Assembly (NCBI RefSeq): GCF_020520425.1
Contig: NC_079487.1
Coordinates: forward strand, 86,061,141 to 86,125,140
Direction: 5' to 3'
Length of the DNA stretch: 64,000 nucleotides
Source of the DNA: Spinacia oleracea
Lineage: Eukaryota; Streptophyta; Magnoliopsida; Caryophyllales; Amaranthaceae
Positions 11,936 to 22,456 of the stretch are shown piece by piece (the stretch's first letter is position 1; every line of letters begins with the position of its first letter). The notes under the pieces were generated by a model. The model was not told the origin of the DNA and searched no databases. It was given only the letters and a program-made list of their open reading frames with translations. The translations under genes were made by a program, and so were the position numbers.

Positions 11936-12978
11936 ATTTCACTTTCTTTTGCGAATGCTACGATTACTGATTAATTCCTGTGTATTTCAGATATGGCTCA
12001 TGGAGAGTTTAAGGTTGCTGGAGGTTTATGCAAATCCTCAGATATGACAGTAGGTAGTGGTTGCATCATGGGGAAAATGAGGCCGAGTGGACCTCCTATT
12101 TCACCCACGACATTTATTCCATTAAGTGGGTGATACCGTGGTGGAATCTACATTCCATGGTAGGCGGCTCAGAAACCGTCCTTTATAAAAGACTGATCGG
12201 GTTGAGAGAACCTACATATATTTTTTCGTATCAGGTCCTAAGACAGTACGGTATGAGGCAGATCATACCTTTTGCGGATACTACACCACCAAATATAACA
12301 ATTTTCCCACAGAAACGTATCCTTTCATGGGAAAAGTACTATATAGACTTACCCCATTGGACTGTTGCCGTAGACGGGAATATTTATCTTTCTAAGAGTT
12401 ACAAGATCTTGATGAGTTCTGATGATATTGCTTAAAGGGCCAAGGCTCGAGATAATGAACCGGCTGAATTATTTCACTCACGGGGCAGGCCCAAGTATGA
12501 CCATGCTAGACCTTCTAGGCCTCGAGAGGCTAACTCTAGACCTCCCATGAGGCATTCTGACCGCAAGCATAAGGGAGATCATAACCGTTCTGATTCTAGA
12601 CCCTGGAGAGCACCCGTTGAGCGTGCTGTGACTGCGCCCAAGAAGGCTGTGGGGATTTCTACTAGAAATCGCCACTGTGAGAAGAGTAAGAAACAGGTGT
12701 GGGTGGAGAAGGTTCAAACTCATATTGCCAAGGTGATCAAGGCTCTGGCCGTGATTGCACCTATTTCAGTTACTACTCCTGTACCTGAGACTGAGTTGGT
12801 GATTGGTCTTGAAGCTGCTAAAGTTACCGAGGCTCTGGCGACCATGGAAGTGGGTGCGAAAGAGCCTATTATTTCCATGAACATTGATGTAGGAATGGTA
12901 GAGAAGCCATCTGGTGCAACTTTTGCAAATGCCGACCTCTACAAGATTTTGTTTTCTGACGGTGTAGAATTAGAATAG

Positions 12979-13589
12979 TGTAATTCTTAGGCGTTTGTAG
13001 GGTGCATGTGCCCTTTCATTTTTTGATGTCTATTATTTTCTTGTACTTAGTTTTTTCCGTTAGGTTTGCAAACTTCATTTAAATTTCAATAAATGATTTT
13101 TTCTTTGTTTTCATTTCCGTCCTTGCTTGTAGACTTACAAATGAAATATTATTATTTTGGTCATTGATCGTGAACTTATAGAATTTTGCAAATTATGCGG
13201 ACCGAATCCACTTGGATTTCCTACGTATCCGCCTTAAGAAAGATTGATTTGGAATCAGGTCATGTGTAGTTCTAGCTAGAAAAGGAACTTCTAGATGCAG
13301 AATTTTAAACAAATAAGCTTAGATGAAATATTATTGTCAAATTTGGTTAAAGTTTGGGCAAAAATTTAGAATTATGTACATGTACCCCCCAAGTGTTCAA
13401 TTATTTTCCGTAAGTACATGCAGAAAATATTCGACCACTTTTGAGCCTAAGCATCAGCAATTTGCACACAGAAGTGGGCGCAAATATGTTTTTGCCTCAA
13501 TAAGCATGCGTTGAAAATTTATTGCGCTTGGCTTCCTGCGCGAAGGTTTTTTGCGAAAGCATGGCAGCGCAAAGAATTTCATGCGCCTG
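12979..13589. other. Element B intergenic region between the convergent genes, left part
   Basis: An AATAAA at about 13089 is a likely poly(A) signal for the plus-strand antisense gene. From 13455 the sequence carries GCGC words (GGGCGCAAATA, TTGCGCTTGG, CTGCGCGAAGG, CAGCGCAAAG). It is otherwise AT-rich and non-coding. Confidence 0.55.
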
Positions 13590-13597
13590 CCTGCAGG

Positions 13598-14457
13598 TAG
13601 GGGTGTGCATGGTCCGTTCCGGACCGGAAGTTGGACCGAAACCGGACCAGAATTGGACCGAACCGGACCGGACCGAAGGATTCCGGTCCAGTCCTCGGTC
13701 CTTGAAAAACATCAATTCCGGTTTTCCGGTCCGGTCGGGGTAAAACCCGGAAATTTCCGGTCCCGACCGGTGACCCGGTTCATTTATAAAAATAATATAT
13801 TATAGTGTAAAATATAACATATGATAATACTCTAATGTATGCAAAACTTTTTTGGCATTACAAAAATAAATAAAGTTGTTCTTTCGTCTCCCTTGTTCCT
13901 ATTTATGTACGAAGTACTTACTACTTATTAAAACCAAGACGTGTTATTCATCGAGTACTACTCGTTTTTTTTTCGTTTGGTATTTATACAATGATATTGA
14001 TGTGCATTGTTGATAATTGATATGCATATGTTGAAGTTCTTTCTTTTCACTTGTCTTGTTTTAATTTCATTATTTTCTTTTGCGTGCGCTACTTAATTTT
14101 CACTAATTAATAAATTTAACTTTTAAATTTATATGACTAACTTTCGGATATAATTTTATTTGAAATTATTTAGTGACTAAAAGATTAATTTATATTCCAG
14201 GTTGTACATCATACAAGTTAAAAATCGCCATAAAAAGGGCAAAAGTTACAAGTTATACTCGTAAATGCCAAAAAAATTTATAAAATAGGTCCAAGCCGGT
14301 CCAGACCTGGACCGGACCTGAAAAATCCGGTTTTGGATCGGACCGGACCGAATGATTTCGGTCCGGTCCTCGGTCCAAGAAAATTGAAAATTCCGGTCTA
14401 CCGGTCCAACCGGTTCCGGTCCGATCCGGTCCGGGTTTGGACCTGCGCACACCCCTA
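13598..14457. mobile_element. hAT-type MITE with GGTCCGG-rich arms
   Basis: The 860-bp element begins TAGGGGTGTGCA and ends TGCGCACACCCCTA. It is flanked by perfect 8-bp duplications CCTGCAGG (13590-13597 and 14458-14465), the length expected for hAT. Both arms (about 13610-13785 and 14285-14450) are packed with GGACCGG/CCGGTCC words in inverted orientation, while the centre is AT-rich. No transposase is present. The target CCTGCAGG is itself a perfect palindrome inside B's word array. Confidence 0.92.
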
Positions 14458-14465
14458 CCTGCAGG

Positions 14466-15287
14466 GCGCAAGGCTTTTGCTGCGCCAGGGTGATACACAT
14501 TGTTCTTTTTCCAATTTTGCGTAGATTTGGTTCTTTTTGCAAACTTTGAGACAATCATGTCGTGCCCTTATGAATTTTTCTAACGAATTTTTGATGCTTT
14601 GCAAATCTTTTTGGACTTTGAGTGTGAAATGCTCAATTTTCCGATTTTGATTTTTCTATTCGCGACTTAAGACTGTTCCAAAAATGGAATTAGTAAGAAT
14701 GAGATAGGGCTTTCTTTTTGTGGGTATTGGGGAGGCATATTGTCCTCAACTCCCAGTGTCGTACTAAGTGTTTTTATTTTTGTGGGCGAAAACCTTTGGT
14801 TGTTGTTGTCCATTTGTGTGGGTGTAATTTTGGGCTATTCTTTTTGTTTCTTGGTTAACTCCATGTCCAAAGAAGGTATAGGCAGAAGTTATGGCTTTTT
14901 TTTTTTCTCTTCCTTTGGCTTTTTTTTTTTAATTCAAGAATGAGGAAGGTTATGGCTCTTTTTTTCTTTGTATTTTCTGGCTTCTTTTTTGGGTCAATGA
15001 AAGGGATGAAATTGGTTTTTCTGTCTTTAACTCACTTCGGAAGATTGAATGAATCTCCGCTGGCGGGCCTAGAGTGGACCCTTAATTTATATTTCTTTTC
15101 ACTTCACAAATTATCTTTTTAATTATCGTTAACTTGTGAAAACAGTGTGGACTTAAGTTGCTGCCTTTATTGAATTTAAATTAAAAAATAAAAAAGTACA
15201 TCGAATAAAAAAGTTGAGAATTGAAATGGTCTGGGTAGCGACTTAAATAAATAGGTTTGCATGCTAACTACTTCTAGACTCTTTGAC
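14466..15287. other. Element B intergenic region, right part
   Basis: The word array resumes directly after the MITE (GGCGCAAGGCTTTTGCTGCGCC, 14465-14486, a stem with GGCGCA and TGCGCC arms). A GCCTTTATT at 15163-15171 reads AATAAAGGC on the minus strand, a probable poly(A) signal for gag. Poly-T runs occur at 14895-14930. No coding domain is visible. Confidence 0.6.
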
Positions 15288-16984
15288 TCAGACGTCAGAT
15301 TGGTTCTTGAAGAATTTTGGTCCTTCTACAATAGCTATTTTTAACTCGATCCCTCTTGAATTGATCCATTTAAGTGATTTGTACCATCCGTGCTTGGCCT
15401 CTTCTGCCGTGGTGGGTCATGGAACTATTAACCTGGTAGGATTGAATTCTTCGTGTTGCAGGGAGGTGATAGCAGCTTTGTATCCTAGTTACCTCAATTC
15501 GTCGAATAGTAACCGTAAAGCCTAGGCGTCCAAGGTTTCTTCGGCGTCAGATTTAGTGTTGGTGAGGTGGGGTGCCTCGTGCAACATGTGGCAGTCATGG
15601 AAAATCCCTAATCCGAGCTTTCTTATGCCATCCTGAATGAGTGGTTCAGGGAAGCTATAGCAAGGGTACTCCTCTCCTTCGCGTACGAACATACCGTTTA
15701 GAGTCCGTAGGTATAACGGCAAGGGAGTTCCGAGTCCATTTTTAACTTTAGCCTTTTTGAGGCATAAATGTGATAGGTGTTGGATTATATCGTCTTCTGT
15801 TGGCTCATAAACCAAGCTGAAAGAAGTCGAAGTGCTAGGTAAAGGGAGGTAGATGGTTCTTGTCTCCCTTAGGCCTAATGGCATTCCAAGGAGATAGCCT
15901 TGGGATACTAATATGTTAAGAATGATTTGAGATGCATGAGGGTCCAAGAATGTTGGGTCGTACTCTTCGATGACTTGCACTGCGTCGTCTATTTAAATCC
16001 GTACAAGTCTTCTTTAGCGCCGGTCATTTCGACCGCAGAGCAGCTGACATCGAGAGGTGGGGCGTGTATGGCCATGGTCACTCTGTTATGGTTAAATTTG
16101 ACCATTTGGTGCAGAATTGACGCTCTTCCCCCATATCATGGAGCCAAGGGAGTCCTAGTAGGAGGTCGAAAGTGGGTTTGATGCCACTATCTGAAATTCT
16201 GTAGTTCGTGCTACAGGCCCAGTTTGAATGGCAAGATTAATTTTGCCAAGCACTGGTCTTCTAGAGTTGTCATTGGCTCGTCTGCCTTGGGTTGAAGGCG
16301 GAAAATCACTGCTATCAAATCTCAAGAATTGAACGGTTCGTAATGGGTAGAGATTGACAATCGAACCATTTCCTACGAGTCCCAGTGGGATGTTTGACCT
16401 TTGCATCATCCTGAAGGAAATAATGCCCTTGGTCCAAGTATGCATTCCATGCTAAGTCTAATAAATGCGGTTCAGTAATAATTAAACAAGTTAATAAATT
16501 CAGTGAGATCAATTGAGCTGAATGCCTAGCTAGAGACCGCTTCAGTTCAAGTGGAATTAATAATATTAATCCACAGCTTACTCTTGACTGAACCCGTAGG
16601 GTCACACAAATAGTACGTGAACGGATCAAGTTTTTAAGTGAATATATTAATCATTAAATACTCCATTTATGAACATTCGGAAACAATGGATCTCGGTTCC
16701 AGTGGGAGCTGAAATCGTCAAAAGGAAAAATATAGAATACTCCGGAAATGATGATATTGCCGGAAACGAAAATATGGATCATGACGGAAATATAAATATT
16801 ATCCAAGTCGTAGAAGTTGCCGGAAACAGAAACATGGTTCGTATCGGAAAATATTATCGGAAATAGAAATATTGCTGGAATCGGAAATATTGCCAGAAAT
16901 GAAAATATTGTCGGAAAATATTAACGGAAACGTAAATATTTGTTCGAATCGGAAATGAATTCCGGAAACGAAAAACGAATCAGA

Positions 16985-17270
16985 AGCGCGACGTGCGAAC
17001 GCTCGACGAACGAGCTTGCGAGACGCAAGGCCTAGCGCAAGCGCCAGGCCCAGCGCACAGCAAGCCCGCGCGGAGCAGTTAGGCATGGGCCGAGCAAAGG
17101 CAGCAGCACCCAACGAGTGGGTCGCGTGCTGCTTGCTGCCACACCCAGCGCGCATGGGCCGAGCAAGGTAGCAGCGCCCACTCATGGGATGCGGGCTGCG
17201 TGCTGCATGACCAAGCAACGTGGGCTCAAGGCCACACGTGCAAAGCCTTGGCCTGCTAGGTTGCTTGCGA
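16985..17270 (+). repeat. GC-rich island in the copia-type LTR
   Basis: The island is much more GC-rich than its surroundings and full of repeated words such as ATGGGCCGAGCAA (17084 and 17153), GCGTGCTGC and CCCAGCGC. It lies about 170 bp upstream of the LTR TATA box. The minus copy of this LTR retains only about 110 bp of it, which accounts for much of the length difference between the copies. Confidence 0.8.
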
Positions 17271-17438
17271 GTCAAGTAATCGTTTTTTCCTAATTCTACT
17301 GAAATTAGATGTTTCAGGTAAATCTGAAATACTTAGTATTTGATTAACCCTAGAATTCTAATGTTATTAATTAATTAGAATCCTAATGGATTTAGTTAAT
17401 CGATTCCTAGTAGGATTCAAACTCCTCTATTTCCACCC

Positions 17439-17446
17439 TATAAATA
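17439..17446 (+). promoter_or_regulatory. TATA box of the copia-type LTR
   Basis: CCACCCTATAAATATGTGG provides a clear TATAAATA downstream of the GC-rich island. The minus copy keeps the same box at 5202-5209. Confidence 0.65.
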
Positions 17447-19671
17447 TGTGGTTCATGATCACAATTTATAATGCAATTTAATATACTATTCTAACACATT
17501 AAATTCAAGAGAGAATTTAATACTGCCTAACATTATTGTGAGTTTCCTGAGTGCACATAAAACCTTAGAGAATATTCTAGTTGGTTGAATCTAAGGCGGA
17601 TCCGAACGTGCTGTGGACTATCTACGGAGGGGCGACGACATTTGGAGTCCTATACTTGTTCTTGTTCGGTTCGGGAGCAGCTACGGAAGGCACGCATCAC
17701 ATTGTATGTATACTAATTATGCTAATTGACTATGTAGAAATTAATTTGGATTCCTGGCTTTATGGTTTTTCCGCATGAATTATATTGTTTATATTATTCA
17801 TAACCCTACACATCCAACCACTAGGTAGAGTGTCTTGTTGTGGGCACTCCCTTCTTTAGGTAAGTCTTTCGTAGTAAAGACCATTGTCCGTTCTTCAATG
17901 TCACTGGTCACGTGGTTCATCAATTAATCTGGTGAGATGTCAGTGGGAACCGAAATCTGATCCAGCAAGCGGATTAGCTTTTCACGTTGCTCTTTAGAAG
18001 TACAAATTAAGTCCCAAATGGTGATTTTCTCTTTGGTCCTTTTCAGTTGCTTCAAGAGTGGATTTTCTATGACTTTAGCAACGGTAGTGGGCCGTGTATT
18101 TTCAGAAGTCTGTCGGACGGGGATATCATTCGCGGGAGGCGGATGGATTTCTGGCTGGTATACCCTTCTGGACCGAGTTAGATTAGCAACTTTGGTTTCT
18201 TCAGAGGGAGGGTCGAAGAACGATGCCACGTGCTAGGTTTCAGTGAAGTAGTCTTGGCCTGTAGTTTGAGACAAATAGACGTCTTCGACATTGTCGTCCC
18301 ACATGCCTCATATTTCACCAGAAATGCCTAAAGTGGGAAATGTGGCGATAGGCTCTCCTTGAGGAGTTTTGTATACTATGGGGTCAAACTTTTTGCTCTC
18401 AGGGTAGTCTAAGGAAATGCGACAAGAGACTAAGGGACTCTTGTTGTTGCTTGGTTTTCTAGCGTCAGGTAAAGGGATTAATTCGTCCTCTATCATGTCT
18501 TGGATTGTGTTCTTTAGTGCCAACAATCCTCGGTGTCGTGACCATTGCCCCTGTGATATTTCCAGTGGGCGCCCCCAAACCAATAATTTATTCTTGGTTG
18601 CGAGGTCACGCGTTGGTCCAATTGGAGCCATTTTGCCTTAAGAGACTAGCCTTTTATAGGCTTGAGTAAGAGTTGACCCAAGTGGAGTGAAATTTCTATT
18701 CCTGGTCAATCTTTCGATCTTTAGAGGAGAATTATCCTCGATGACATGAACTTCTTGTGCTTGGGAAGATTTACCCTTTCTGTACGAGTTATTTCCAGGC
18801 GCGTATGTAGGCTTAGCAGCATTAGCTTGAGTACTTTTGAAGAGGTCGTCCTCTATTTTGATACCTACATCATAGATTCTTTTGATGGAATCCAAGCCCA
18901 AGTACCTAACGTGTTGTTTGTATGTTGGGTCCAAGTTGTCAATGAACTTTTGGACTAGCTCAGATTCAGGAGGCCTTTGGATCAGCTGGGCCGCCTGGTT
19001 TCTCCATCGAGCGAAGTAGGTAGTGAAAGAACTTCTAACTCGCATATGGTTACTTGGAAGTAAATGTAAGATGAGTATTGCTGGATGAAGATGTTGACAA
19101 AATCCTCCCAAGTGGGGGAAGGTTTTGGGGTCCTGGTGGTACGTAAAACCATCGAAGTGGAATTGGTTCCAAGGACATAGGGAAGGCGAGTAAGTACATT
19201 GACTTGTCCACCTTTGAGGTTCATGGCATTTACAAAGCTTAAAATGTGGTTCCGGGGGTTATCCGTCGCTTGAAAATTTTGTAAGTCCAATGAATTGAAC
19301 TTTTCTGCTAGTTTGCGAGAAATGGGTTTTGGGTCGAGTGAGAAGTATTTGCTTCCCATGGTCTGTTGGAGAACCATTTTCTCGATCTTCTTTTCCTTAT
19401 CTAGCTTATTTTGGGTTTGTTGAGCTTCCAGGGATGGGTTTTCCAAACGTAACTGCTCCATAACGGCAACCATTTTTGCCAGCGGGGCTTGTACATCACC
19501 GAGCGACATGATTACAGTTGGTGTAGGATCAAAGTGAAGTTGGAAGACATGAGACCCTGGAAAAGGAGAATGATGAACTGAGTTTGGTGTTACTGACTCT
19601 TGTACTGAGGTGAAGGGTTCAAGACGCGATAGTCGTTGGTTTCCAGAACGATGCCAAGTAGCATAACCCAT

Positions 19672-21063
19672 CCTATGTATAAGACATGCTAGATTTAGGA
19701 TTTCAGATTGTACGTGGGAGGAACTTAGTCTAGACTCGGGATTCTTTTCTTTGAAAATGGTTTTCGAAAACTTTTCCTTTATTTCTTGCTCTGTGAACGT
19801 TAAAATTATTTCGCTAGCATGACGTTATTAGGCCGCGCATTAGTGTTATTTAGAGGTTAATAACGACTTATTAATCAATTTTATTTATTGCGTATATTTT
19901 AAGAAGTCAATTTGTACGAGTTTTTTTTTTTCTCATTCCAATTTGTCAGTTGCTTATATTTTACTTAATTAGGCCCTTTGCTTGAGCGTAGTACACCCAA
20001 ACATTCAGCGTTCTGGCACGAAAGTATAATTCGCGTATATTAGCGTTTGAGGTAATGTGTAAATGCCATTTGGATTAATTTCATGACTCATTCGATTAAC
20101 GTAATTCCATAAAAATGAGTACTGTACAATTTTAAATTTGCACCTTATTTTTGGATGGAAATTTTTAACTAAACCAACGTATCGTTTAGCACGAATGCGT
20201 TTTGGTCGTTTGAATTAGTTGCATATATTTTTTGACTTCGTAAACGTACAAAATTAATTCTGGTATAGTAAAGTGTGCGTTATTAACTTCTTGCGCAAAG
20301 CACTGTGTGTTAGCGATTTTTCGCTCACAAAGCTAGGCGCAAGGAGATTGTTGCGGTTGCCTGCTGCCTGCTGGCGAGGGTAATTTCTCACGCCAAGTTG
20401 CAGGTTCACTTAATTTTTTGGTACCAGAAGTTTTCTTCCTAGTGTAAAATATTTCTTGCGCCGAGGTGTGCGCGTTGGAATTCTTTTGCACTGACCGGAA
20501 TGGCGTGGAGATTTCCTGCGCTCAATTCTGACCTTAGGCTTATTAGTTTGGTTTTTAATCGATTCATAACTAACTATTTATTTTTCAAAGTTTTAAGCAC
20601 CTTTATTAATAATCCTTTTTATTTTAATATCGTTGACTTCAAAACTTTGCGTTCGATTGAGTATTTTAAAACATAACACATAATTTCTAAACGAAACTAA
20701 CATCGAGCATGATTTTGCGGAATTTAAATGTGCACATTTTTTTTCCTTAATTTCAATTATGCATTCATTTATCTTATTTGCTTTGTTTAATCTTAATATG
20801 AGTGAGTAGTTTAATTTCTAGGGTTTAGGGGATCCATGAATGCAAGATTGGGATTGGATTGGCCGGATTTAATGCTTGATTATTAAATTATAATTTCTAT
20901 AGCTTGTTTTAATTGTTCGTCAATTCTGTTAGGCCAGATTATTTTGATTGATTTTGATTAATCTTTGATTATGCGCCGAGAGGTATAAATCTGATGTTTT
21001 TTTATCTTTTGCTATTAGATAGGAATTAGTTCTAATAAATTGTGAGAAATTTAGGCGGCTACA
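19672..21063 (-). repeat. Element B 5' LTR and leader remnant
   Basis: The 80-100 bp upstream of gag match the leader of element C (CGAGTCTAGACTAAGT and the CATAGGATGGG region). The far edge at 21063 reads TGTAGCCGCCTAAATTTC on the minus strand, immediately after a PPT belonging to the copy to the right. The segment therefore seems to be an LTR shared by two tandem copies or a recombined junction. I could not find the PBS or the 3' end of the LTR. GCGC word clusters lie at 20288-20525. Confidence 0.55.
20288..20525. repeat. Element B hairpin words, leader/LTR locus
   Basis: Words include CTTGCGCAAAGC, AGCGATTTTTCGCT (a 5-bp stem), AGGCGCAAGG, TTGCGCCGAGGTGTGCGCG and CTGCGCTCAATT. The locus lies upstream of B gag, like C's leader and LTR loci. 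Confidence 0.7.
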
Positions 21064-21345
21064 GTTTGCCCCCACTTTAATTGAGTCTGGTTAAGACGAT
21101 GATCAAAGTATTGGTAGACGGAGTGCGTGTGGAAATTCAGTCTGAATAAGACCAAATTTAGGCGAGGATCTCACGAGCCCACGAGTGATAACCTTTGAAT
21201 TAAGGGTCATCACTAGGAATGTCAGTAATTCCCTCACGAGTCATTGGGAAGTTGTTGACCTGAACTGATACTTCTCACGGAGTCATTGAAGACGTTCAGA
21301 CGGTGAATATAGTTTTTCGAAAACAGGTACTTAACTAATTTTGTA

Positions 21346-21815
21346 TTATATTAGTGACATTTTATTAAAGAGGAATGTGCAAACCTCAGACTTTTCGGAG
21401 TAAATGACATTCTTATTAACGAGGAATGAATAAACCTCAGAAAAGATTCGCGTTCTACGTTCTGTAATGACTTTTTTTTTATTAAAGAGGAATGAATAAA
21501 CCTCGGAAAAGATCTGCGTTCTGCGTTCTGTACTGACATTTTTATTAATCAGGAATGAATAAACCTTGGTAAAGATATGTAATCTGCAATCTGTGATGAC
21601 ATTTTTATTAGCGAGGAATGAATACACCTAGGAAGGGATCTGTAATCTGCAATCTATGATGACATTTTTATTAACGAGGAATGAATAAACTTCGGAAAAG
21701 ATCTGTAATGAGGAATGAATACACCTAGGAAGGGATCTGTAATCTGCAATCTATGATGACATTTTTATTAACGAGGAATGAATAAACTTCGGAAAAGATC
21801 TGTAATATGCGTTCT
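21346..21815 (-). repeat. Tandem repeat of about 62 bp in the 3' UTR of the B-type element
   Basis: About seven units each contain GACATTTTTATTAACGAGGAATGAATAAACC followed by a variable GATCTGTAATCTGC tail. Unit starts fall near 21356, 21405, 21468, 21534, 21597, 21659 and 21757, and one larger segment is duplicated near the end. A different tandem repeat occupies the same place in element C, fitting the known hypervariable 3' UTR of this lineage. Confidence 0.88.
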
Positions 21816-22192
21816 GCAAAACGGATTTTTGTTTTTTCAGAGTAACTGGTAATTTTTATATTTTGGAAAATGGAGTTTAAACTTAGTAAACAGAAATACG
21901 ATTTTGAAAGAGTTTTAAAACTTAATCATTTTTCTTATTTTTGAATATAAAAAATCATAAGATAAAAAGAATGTTTTTTTGAATGTCATTACCTAAATGG
22001 GTCACAGTTATTTCCCGGAATTTCGTTGTCTGCAAGTGGACCAACGGGATAAATTATTATTTTCGAAAATAATAATTTGAAAAATCGTTACTCTTTCCGG
22101 AGGAAGGAAATGGAGTAAATTTAACAGTTATTTGCGGTATACGAAGGGCAAAGTGGCCCAACATTTTCTACAGACAGAATATTTGTGCGCCA

Positions 22193-22243
22193 AAAATTTC
22201 TATAGCGTGGGACTTGAAACGCTAGAAATTTCTAGAGCGCCCC
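22193..22243. repeat. Element B-type hairpin word upstream of the antisense gene
   Basis: The locus carries GCGCCAAAAATTTCTATAGCG, then AAACGCTAGAAATTTCTAGAGCGCC. TAGAAATTTCTA is a perfect palindrome and GGCGC/GCGCC words bracket the locus. It is upstream of the antisense-gene start region, the same relation as locus 54027-54085 in C. Confidence 0.65.
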
Positions 22244-22456
22244 GTCTCTATGTACGGGTTCCATAATAATTTTCGCCATTTCAGCGTTGTTGCTGCTCGC
22301 ATTTCTTCACTTATCTCTCGCCATTTTTGCTAGAGTTTTGCTGTTTTCTTTACCAAATTCGTTCCCAACTCGTCCTAGACCACTAATATGCAAGTAATTT
22401 TGGATTTCACTAGATTTTTTTGATTGATTTTGAGTAAAATTCTTGTAGGAATTTAT

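Larger units (their letters stand above)
16412..17810 (+). mobile_element. Copia-type solo LTR, plus copy, in B gag-protease
   Basis: The 1399-bp segment begins TGAAGGAAATAATGCCC and ends ATAACCCTACA. It is flanked by perfect CATCC duplications (16407-16411 and 17811-17815). It is the same family as 4854-5996. It contains an A-rich stretch of CGGAAAYRNAAATATT words (16735-16970), a GC-rich island (16985-17270) and a TATAAATA box (17439-17446). No internal region is present. Confidence 0.93.
15288..19671 (-). pseudogene. Element B gag-protease (decayed, split by a solo LTR)
   Basis: It starts at 19671 (MGYATWHRSGNQRLSRLEPF) and matches element C Gag throughout: VLQQTMGSKYFSLDPKP, DNPRNHILSFVNAMNLKGG, TYFARWRNQAAQLIQRPPE and KFIDNLDPTYKQHVRYLGLD. 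The copia-type LTR at 16412-17810 splits the protease. The active-site string reads VGNGSIVNLYP where C has VDNGSAVNVCP, so the catalytic Asp is replaced by Gly. The C-terminal module (VIEEYDPTFLDPHASQ, GMFVREGEEYPCYSFPEP, HDCHMLHEAPHLT, GIELKIAIVEGPKFF) ends at the stop at 15288-15290. At least six frame breaks or stops occur. No RT follows, as in C. Confidence 0.85.
21064..22456 (-). mobile_element. 3' end of a second B-type Tat element
   Basis: On the minus strand the block ends in the PPT TTAAAGTGGGGGCAAAC (21064-21080). Its last 240 bp follow the same order of phrases as the end of element C: CCCAATGACTCGTGAGGGA, GTGATGACCCTTAA, TATCACTCGTGGGCTCGTGAGA and GCACTCCGTCTA. Further in lie a tandem repeat (21346-21815) and a GCGC word locus (22193-22243). 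A 5'-UTR-like plus-strand sequence then runs to an ATG at 22389. The remainder is cut off at 22457. Confidence 0.75.

Noticed and set aside
13522..14558. Open readings rich in GPxxRxxPxR repeats
   Set aside because: They are translations of the GGTCCGG words in the hAT MITE arms.
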